A program made the position numbers and the translations under genes. From positions 18,518 through 82,517 of the forward strand of contig NZ_PKKM01000012.1 of assembly GCF_002847525.1 (NCBI RefSeq): a stretch of 64,000 nt of DNA, read 5' to 3'. Numbering within the stretch: the stretch's first letter is position 1; each line of letters opens with the position of its first letter. Origin of the DNA: Schaalia odontolytica. Lineage in GTDB: Bacteria; Actinomycetota; Actinomycetes; Actinomycetales; Actinomycetaceae. A model generated the notes under the pieces. It saw only the letters and a list, made by a program, of their open reading frames with translations. It was not told the origin of the DNA and did no database searches. Below, one piece after another: positions 58,761 to 64,000 of this stretch.

Positions 58761-58779
58761 TTAGGTGTTCCTCACAAGG
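58761..58779. promoter_or_regulatory. Possible DtxR/IdeR-like operator
   Basis: TTAGGTGTTCCTCACAAGG, about 50 bp before the binding-protein start, shares the TTAGGT half-site and central CCT-AC with the DtxR/IdeR consensus (11 of 19 bases). Suggestive of iron repression, not proof. Confidence 0.3.
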
Positions 58780-58924
58780 TTGAGTGCGGCATTATGACAC
58801 GGTGTTTTTTCCTTGGGGTCGTGTAGAGGTTTTCGCGGTGTCGATGTGTGTGTTTCTTGGACGCAGATGAGCATGCTCGTTTTTATCCTGACGTCGATAG
58901 GTAGATGCGCATGGAAGGAGCATC

Positions 58925-59857
58925 ATGGCTGCGGAGCTCGATCTGGAGCGCGCCCTCGTCATTGGGGTCGCCTCGAGTGCCCTGTTTGACCTGGAAGAGT
59001 CCGACGCGGTGTTCCGCGAGCAGGGGGAGGAGCGGTATCGGGAGTATCAGCGCGACCATCTCGATGACGTCCTCGAACCTGGCGTCGCGTTCCCCTTCAT
59101 TCGGCGCCTCCTCGACCTGAACGACCTGTCGGATCGGGAGCGCCTGGTGGAGGTCGTCATCCTCTCGCGCAACGACCCGGAGACCGGGATGCGGGTGATG
59201 CGTTCTGTCGCGAGTCACGGCTTGGACATTACGCGCGCGATCTTCATGCAGGGGCGAGCCCCGTATCGCTTCATGAGGCCGCTGCGCATGTCCCTCTTCC
59301 TCTCCGCGAACGAGGCCGACGTGCGCGAGGCGACCAGCCTGGGTTTCGCGGCGGGCCACGTCGTGGGGCGCGCCGTGCCGGATGATGGGGACACGGATCT
59401 GCGCATCGCTTTCGACTTCGACGGCGTCCTGGCCGACGATTCGGCCGAGCGAGTGTTCCAGAGCGGGGGTCTGGAGGAGTATCAGGAGAATGAGAGCGCC
59501 CTGGCAGAGGTGCCTCTCGATCGTGGTCCGATGGCCGATTTTCTGGAGAAAATCAACAGAATTCAGGGGATCGAGGACTTGAAAAGTGTGGATGATCCGC
59601 AGGGATATCGGCGCCGGGTCCGTGTCGCCGTCGTGACGGCGCGTAGCGCCCCCGCTCACGAGCGTGCGATCAACTCGATCCGCCAGTGGGGGCTGAGCGT
59701 TAACGATGCGTTCTTCCTGGGAGGCCTCCCGAAGGGGCCCATGCTGGAGGTGCTGCAGCCGCACATCTTCTTCGACGATCAGCGCCGCCACGTGGAAGGC
59801 GCGTCGCTCTCCACCCCGAGCGTCCACATCCCCTTCGGAGAAATCAACCGGGAGTAG
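58925..59857 (+). CDS. Cytosolic 5'-nucleotidase, NT5C1-like
   Basis: 310 aa. Matches the 5'-nucleotidase family (PF06189 type) that dephosphorylates nucleoside monophosphates. RALVIGVASSALFDLEESD at the start, DPETGMRVMRSVASHGLDITRAIFMQG, FLSANEADVREA and the DFDGVLADDSAERVF segment with catalytic aspartates are recognisable. Start ATG 58925 behind GGAAGGAG. Stands alone between an iron importer and an ECF transporter. Confidence 0.88.
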   Translation: MAAELDLERALVIGVASSALFDLEESDAVFREQGEERYREYQRDHLDDVLEPGVAFPFIRRLLDLNDLSDRERLVEVVILSRNDPETGMRVMRSVASHGLDITRAIFMQGRAPYRFMRPLRMSLFLSANEADVREATSLGFAAGHVVGRAVPDDGDTDLRIAFDFDGVLADDSAERVFQSGGLEEYQENESALAEVPLDRGPMADFLEKINRIQGIEDLKSVDDPQGYRRRVRVAVVTARSAPAHERAINSIRQWGLSVNDAFFLGGLPKGPMLEVLQPHIFFDDQRRHVEGASLSTPSVHIPFGEINRE

Positions 59858-59955
59858 GTGGTGGGGTGTGTTTTGGTCGCTCATAGCTCATCCTGCTGTG
59901 CTGCGATCCCGGCCCGGCGGTCGCAGATGTGGGCGGGGCCTGGGAGACTAGGCAC

Positions 59956-62076
59956 ATGAGCACATCCGCGCGCGATGCCCGCCGCCTCACTCCCGTCGAG
60001 GTGGCGACCGCTGGCGCGCTCTCGGGCTTGGCCGTCACCTTCGGGCTCATCGCCGCGGTCACCCCCGTCTTCCAGCTTTTCTTCCAGGTCGCCACGGCCG
60101 TCCCCCTCGCGATGGTCTCCCTCAAACTGCGGCCACGAGCAGCGGTCGCAGCCTTCGCCTCGACGATCCTCCTCGCCATCGCCGTCGGCGGCGTCGCCAC
60201 CGCCGGCCGTTCCTTCCAGGCGGCCCTCGTCGGCCTCATCATCGGCTTCCTCCATAAGAAGCGCGCCTCCTGGCTGCCCGTCTGCGGCGTCGCCGCCGGC
60301 CTTGGCGTCATCTGGGGCGTCGGCACCGGCATCGCGTTCTGGATCCTGTCCGACCTGCGCACCCTCGGCCTCGAAAGTATCCGAAAGACACTCGACGGCT
60401 TCCTCAAGCTGGTCGGCCACATCCCCCACTCCGGCGGCTTCGTCGACGCAGGGCATCAGCTCGGCCAATGGTTCGTCGACTGGTGGTGGATCTGGATCCC
60501 CGTCACCCGCTTCATTGGCGTGGCCTTCCTGGTCCTCGCCGCCCGGTGGCTCCTCGGTGCGATCCTCAGCCGCATCTCCCTCGATGCGGGCTGGGACCCG
60601 CTCCTGGATGCAGCCGCCCGCTCGGCGGACACGCGTGAAGGGGCCGAGGCCTCGTCCCCCCTGCCCCTCACCCTCACCGACGTCGACTTCACCTACCCGG
60701 GCGCCGACCACCCCGCCCTGCGCGGCGTCACCCTCAGCTTCGATCAGCCTGAATTCACGGTCATCGTCGGGCATAACGGCTCGGGCAAGTCCACCCTGGC
60801 CCTCCTCCTCGCGGGTGCTGAACCCGGCTCTGGCACGCGCCAGGGCGGTGGCGTTCTCGGGGCTGTCGGCGGGACCGCGCTCGTGGGACAGCGCTCTGAA
60901 CTCCTTGTTCTCGGACAGAGTGTCGCCGAAGATGTCACCTGGGGCATGAACGCCGAGCATATTGCCGGCCTCGACCTCGAGGAGCTGCTCGAGCGTGTCG
61001 GCCTCGCAGGCCTCGCCGATGCCGACCCGCGCTCGCTCTCCGGTGGGCAGCTTCAGCGCCTCGCGCTCGCAGGCGCCCTCGCGCGCTCCCCGCGCCTGCT
61101 CATCTCCGACGAATCCACCGCCATGATCGACCGCGCGGGCCGCGCTGAGATGCTCGACCTCCTCGCATCCCTGCCCGCGCGCGGCATCGCCGTCGTCCAC
61201 ATCACCCACGACCCCGCCGAAAGCGCGCGCGCCGACCGCGTCGTCACGATTCGTAGCGGGCGCATCGTCTCCGATCGACGCGCGGGGGAGGGCGCTCCCC
61301 TCATCGACGAGGCCGGGGATCCTTCCGCTTCCCCCGCCACCGGTGTGTCGACTGTGTCGTCTGTGGCGGGCGCGCCCGCCCTCATTAAGGCCGCCCACCT
61401 GTGGGCTGACCGTGTCGCCCACACCTACGACCTCGGCACCCCCTGGGAGAAGCCGGTCCTACGCGACGTCAGCCTCATCCTCGACCCCGGGCAGGCCATG
61501 CTCATCACCGGGGACAATGGTTCGGGTAAGACGACGCTCTCGCGCGTCCTCACCGGCCTGCTCGTCCCCACCTGGGGGCGGGTCACCCTCGGCGGGCGTC
61601 CCATGGAGCGCTGCGTCGGCGACGTCGCCCTCTCCATGCAATTCGCGCGCCTCCAGCTCCAGCGCCCCTCCGTGCGCTCCGACATTCTCGCCGCCGCCGG
61701 TCATGGGCCGCGCATCGGCACCGGATCTGTGCATCGCAAGGGTGCCATCAGCCGTGAGGAAGGCGACCGCATCGTCGCCGAGGCTATGGAACTCGTCGGC
61801 CTCGACCCCGCCCTCGCCTCGCGCGGCATCGACGACCTCTCCGGCGGGCAGATGCGCCGCGTCGCCCTCGCTGGGCTGCTCGCCTCCCACCCGAGCGTCC
61901 TCATCCTCGACGAGCCCATGGCTGGCCTCGACGCAACCTCGCGCGACCTGCTCATCTCCGTCCTGGACGAGCGCCGGCGCGCCGGCCTGTCCATCCTCGT
62001 CATCTCCCACGACCTCGAAGGCATGGACTCCCTGTGCGACACCCATGGACGCCTCGCAGAGGGGGTGCTCTCATGA
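59956..62076 (+). CDS. ECF-type transporter: membrane domain fused to two ATPase domains
   Basis: 706 aa, start ATG 59956. Residues about 10-205 are an integral membrane domain with about six helices (LTPVEVATAGALSGLAVTFGLIAAVTP). ATPase 1: GHNGSGKSTLALLL (near 270), LSGGQLQRLALAGAL, LLISDESTAMID. ATPase 2: GDNGSGKTTLSRVL (near 520), LSGGQMRRVALAGLL, LILDEPMAGLD. So S-like and EcfA1/EcfA2-like parts are in one chain. Vitamin or cofactor import by family; substrate unknown. Overlaps ecfT by 4 nt. Confidence 0.88.
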   Translation: MSTSARDARRLTPVEVATAGALSGLAVTFGLIAAVTPVFQLFFQVATAVPLAMVSLKLRPRAAVAAFASTILLAIAVGGVATAGRSFQAALVGLIIGFLHKKRASWLPVCGVAAGLGVIWGVGTGIAFWILSDLRTLGLESIRKTLDGFLKLVGHIPHSGGFVDAGHQLGQWFVDWWWIWIPVTRFIGVAFLVLAARWLLGAILSRISLDAGWDPLLDAAARSADTREGAEASSPLPLTLTDVDFTYPGADHPALRGVTLSFDQPEFTVIVGHNGSGKSTLALLLAGAEPGSGTRQGGGVLGAVGGTALVGQRSELLVLGQSVAEDVTWGMNAEHIAGLDLEELLERVGLAGLADADPRSLSGGQLQRLALAGALARSPRLLISDESTAMIDRAGRAEMLDLLASLPARGIAVVHITHDPAESARADRVVTIRSGRIVSDRRAGEGAPLIDEAGDPSASPATGVSTVSSVAGAPALIKAAHLWADRVAHTYDLGTPWEKPVLRDVSLILDPGQAMLITGDNGSGKTTLSRVLTGLLVPTWGRVTLGGRPMERCVGDVALSMQFARLQLQRPSVRSDILAAAGHGPRIGTGSVHRKGAISREEGDRIVAEAMELVGLDPALASRGIDDLSGGQMRRVALAGLLASHPSVLILDEPMAGLDATSRDLLISVLDERRRAGLSILVISHDLEGMDSLCDTHGRLAEGVLS

Positions 62077-62948
62077 TGGAACCCCATTCCGCCTGCGGGG
62101 CGACCGGCCCCGGCGGCGGCGCCAGCGAGGGCCGATTCTCGAGGACCCCACCCGGCCTCGGCGAAGGGCCCCCGCGCCCGAAGCCCCGGCGAAGCGCGGG
62201 CTTCCCCCTGCCTCGTCCCCTGCCCTGGTCGACGCCACTGTCGCGCGCCTGGCCCGGCACCCTTATCGCCTGCTGGACGGTGCTCACCACCTGCGTGATC
62301 CTGTCGCCGCGGTGGTCGACGCTCGCGATCGTGGGAGGCCTCCTCCTCGTTGCCTCGCTGGTCGTCCGTCTCCCCCTCAGCGTCGCCCCGCGTCCGCCCA
62401 TGTGGTTCGTCTCCGGCTTCATCGGCGGCTGTATTGGCGCGTGGCTGGGGGATGGCCTGGAGCTCTTCCTGCGCGTCTCCACCCTGGCGCTTGTCGTCCT
62501 GTGGGGGTCCGGACTCATCGCCTGGGTGACGCCGACCGCCGCGCTCGCGGGCGCACTGCGATTTTTCCTGCGGCCCCTGCGGCTCCTGGGTGCTCCGGTC
62601 GATCAGTGGTCGCTCGTCATGGCCTCCGCCCTGCGAGGCCTGCCGATGCTGCGAGACCAGGCGCAGGCGGTGCTCGACACCGCCAAGCTGCGCCTCGGTC
62701 AGGACATGGCCACGCTGTCGCTGCGCGGGTATGCGCGGCTGAGCGTCGACGTCATTACTGCGATCCTGTCGGCCACCTCGCGCGGTGCGGCTGAAACCGG
62801 GCGCGCCATGTCTATGCGTGGAGCCATCGAGTCCCAGGATGGTGCGACTCGTGGGGCGCGCGTGCGGCTCGGATGGGTCGATGCTGCTGTGATCGCTGTG
62901 AGCCTGTTGGGTGTCGCTGGCATCGTTGCGTGCAGGTTGATGCTCTAG
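62073..62948 (+). CDS. ECF transporter transmembrane protein EcfT
   Basis: 291 aa, start ATG 62073 (ATGA with the ATPase gene; a second ATG follows at once). A long proline/glycine-rich N-terminus (about 55 residues) precedes about five TM helices. The EcfT signatures RLGQDMATLSLRGYARL and a coupling motif like TGRAMSMRGA are in the C-terminal part. Scaffold joining ATPases and S-component. The transporter ends the operon. Confidence 0.85.
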   Translation: MMEPHSACGATGPGGGASEGRFSRTPPGLGEGPPRPKPRRSAGFPLPRPLPWSTPLSRAWPGTLIACWTVLTTCVILSPRWSTLAIVGGLLLVASLVVRLPLSVAPRPPMWFVSGFIGGCIGAWLGDGLELFLRVSTLALVVLWGSGLIAWVTPTAALAGALRFFLRPLRLLGAPVDQWSLVMASALRGLPMLRDQAQAVLDTAKLRLGQDMATLSLRGYARLSVDVITAILSATSRGAAETGRAMSMRGAIESQDGATRGARVRLGWVDAAVIAVSLLGVAGIVACRLML

Positions 62949-63072
62949 TGTGCCGGTTGTATTTTTCGTTGAAATAGTGCTGTTTAATCCAGGTTGTACG
63001 GGGTCTTGTGCCCTGGGTCATATGGTGCTGATTTGACGCGGGGGGTGTGATGCCCCTATTCTTTCTGGGTAC

Positions 63073-63156
63073 GCGCGAGTGGCGGAATAGGCAGACGCGC
63101 ACGGTTCAGGTCCGTGTTCCAGTGATGGAGTGGGGGTTCAACTCCCCCCTCGCGCA
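63073..63156 (+). tRNA. tRNA-Leu (CAG)
   Basis: 84 nt class II tRNA. Acceptor GCGCGAG/CTCGCGC, D-arm GGCGGAATAGGCAGACGC, anticodon loop TTCAGGT (CAG), long variable arm (GTGTTCCAGTGATGGAGT region), T-arm GGGGGTTCAACTCCCCC. No encoded CCA. Confidence 0.96.
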
Positions 63157-63161
63157 CGATG

Positions 63162-63194
63162 AAACCGCAGATCCTTCGGGGTCTGCGGTTTTTG
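63162..63194 (+). terminator. tRNA-Leu terminator
   Basis: AAACCGCAGATCC, TTCG, GGGTCTGCGGTTT followed by TTTGTTTT: a textbook intrinsic terminator immediately after the tRNA. Confidence 0.92.
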
Positions 63195-63287
63195 TTTTCC
63201 CTGGTTGTTGCTTGCGGCCCCATGGGTGTTCCGGGCGCCGCGTGTGCTTTGTGAGGCCGGGCTGCTTGCTGGGCCTGGCCGCTGTGT

Positions 63288-63390
63288 GTGCCGGTGGGTG
63301 GCGGCCCGCCCGCGAGATCGCCACACGCGAGCTGCGCTCGGAGTGGTCGATCTCGAGGCCCGCCCTGGCCCTGCCACCGCCCACCGGCAC
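63288..63390. repeat. G-type inverted-repeat element, copy 4 (divergent core)
   Basis: 103 bp. Arms GTGCCGGTGGGTGGCGG (63288-63304) and CCACCGCCCACCGGCAC (63374-63390). Compared with copy 3, CCCG/CGGG became CCGG/CCGG in both arms, a compensatory change. The core is altered (CACACGCGAGCTGCGCTCGG, TCGATCTCGAGGCCC) but keeps its inner hairpin. Confidence 0.8.
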
Positions 63391-63418
63391 CGCGGCCAGG
63401 CCCCGCCACCGCCCATCA

Positions 63419-63529
63419 ATTTCGCACGTAATTCCCCTGCGGCTTGTTCAAACATTGAATTTGCGTCGTTGGAATTGCAACGTTTTTGGGGTGTCTCGAA
63501 AAATGACCGCGATAAATTACGTGCGAAAT
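63419..63529. repeat. A-type inverted-repeat element, copy 3 (arms changed in concert)
   Basis: 111 bp. Perfect 15-bp arms ATTTCGCACGTAATT (63419-63433) and AATTACGTGCGAAAT (63515-63529). Two positions differ from copies 1 and 2 (CATGC became CACGT) and both changes are matched in the opposite arm. The interior has CGTTG-GAATTG-CAACG, similar to copy 2. Confidence 0.85.
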
Positions 63530-63607
63530 ATGGGTGGCGGTGATGTTCTTGCTCCCGTGGGCACCACAGCCAGGCCCCGTGCCTCGAAGCGTTCCCTGTC
63601 CTCAGTT

Positions 63608-63713
63608 TCGCATGCAATTCCCTGACACCTGCAGTTCGTCACTGAGTGAAAAGCCCGGAATTTCAACGATTATATTTCAAAGCATGAAGTGTGCGCGGGG
63701 GAATTGCATGCGA
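63608..63713. repeat. A-type inverted-repeat element, copy 4
   Basis: Arms TCGCATGCAATTCCC (63608-63622) and GGGAATTGCATGCGA (63699-63713), 15 perfect pairs, with an unrelated interior. It is preceded by a partial G-type fragment (CCCGTGGGCACCACAGCCAGG, about 63556-63576). Confidence 0.8.
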
Positions 63714-63788
63714 GTTTTTGGGGTAGCGGGCACATTGATACCTGCTGGTCGCGCAGCTGGAACCCGCGAGCCAGGTTGGCCGGTTGTC

Positions 63789-63900
63789 TGAAACCGCCAT
63801 CGCCTTTGCTCGCTCGTGCTCGTGTGGGATTGAAACCGTCATCGCCTTTGTGGGTGCGAAATGGGTGTTTTTGGTGCAGTTTTCGGGTGCAGAGGTGATG
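63789..63900. repeat. Direct repeat plus L-type-like element at the right edge
   Basis: TGAAACCGCCATCGCCTTTG (63789-63808) recurs at 63831-63850 with one change. The second copy pairs imperfectly with CAGAGGTGATG (63890-63900), and the intervening GCGAAATGGGTGTTTTTGG resembles the L-type loop. No gene is seen from 63195 to the end of the window. Confidence 0.5.
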
Positions 63901-64000
63901 CCGGGGTCAAGTCCTGTGGAGTGGTGTAATCGTTTTGTGTCCTTCGGAGTGGGTTATGCGGTGAGTTTGAGTGTGGTGTCCTCCTGTTGGGTGGGTTGGG

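Noticed and set aside
59858-59955. Riboswitch ahead of the ECF transporter
   Set aside because: The gap is only 98 bp and shows no conserved riboswitch core that I recognise.

Overview
The window is a high-GC actinobacterial chromosome segment that carries the replication origin. Gene content and order point to an Actinomyces/Schaalia-type organism (inference). Diagnostic features are the rpmH-rnpA-yidD / dnaA-dnaN-recF-dciA-gyrB-gyrA order, a DUF3566 gene after gyrA, a DLW-39 family micro-protein between tRNA-Ile and tRNA-Ala, actinobacterial MurJ and DUF6049 proteins, and a cell-wall protein with a C-terminal LARTG sorting motif. There are no transposases, integrases, phage genes, CRISPR arrays or rRNA genes.

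Layout. 1-12.5 kb: yidD, rnpA and rpmH (minus strand) diverge from dnaA, dnaN, recF, a DUF721/DciA gene, a DUF5067 lipo/membrane-type protein, gyrB and gyrA; DnaA boxes lie on both sides of dnaA. 12.6-17 kb: DUF3566, a truncated-looking alpha/beta hydrolase, tRNA-Ile, DLW-39, tRNA-Ala and a photolyase. 17-24 kb: a 2283-aa adhesin with eleven SdrD-type B repeats. 24.8-36.3 kb: PAP2 phosphatase, YchJ, TrxB, MurJ, DUF6049 and Nudix (a minus-strand run of mostly overlapping or closely spaced genes), with the CCA-adding enzyme and 6-phosphogluconate dehydrogenase diverging. 36.4-44.2 kb: a class A PBP, the rpsF-ssb-rpsR-rplI operon, a MATE transporter and dnaB. 45-54.4 kb: rarD-hemA (minus) diverging from hemE-hemY-hemC-hemD-hemB-hemL, a nearly gapless porphyrin operon. 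54.7-63.2 kb: a small two-TM protein, a cold-shock protein, an iron-type ABC importer, a cytosolic 5'-nucleotidase, an ECF vitamin-type transporter (membrane domain fused to two ATPases, then EcfT) and tRNA-Leu.

The most unusual content is not protein coding. (1) Four long intergenic regions (about 13.0-13.6, 24.0-24.8, 44.2-45.0 and 63.2-64 kb), three of them demonstrably between convergent genes, carry composite arrays of three inverted-repeat element families in a constant order and orientation. One family (about 102 bp) keeps its core while its 17-18 bp arms change in sequence but stay complementary. (2) A fifth convergent region (38.86-39.01 kb) holds nine copies of a 19-bp-period repeat, five forward and four inverted, meeting at a perfect dyad. 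(3) The 12-mer CCCCGGCCTCGT occurs 16 times exactly across the window, in several reading frames, both orientations and in intergenic DNA, far above what base composition would give.

How the genes work together: replication initiation and elongation (dnaA, dnaN, dciA, gyrAB, dnaB, ssb), translation and RNA processing (rpmH, rpsF, rpsR, rplI, rnpA, cca, three tRNAs), envelope biogenesis (yidD, murJ, PBP, PAP2, adhesin) and tetrapyrrole synthesis from glutamyl-tRNA, next to an iron-type uptake system.
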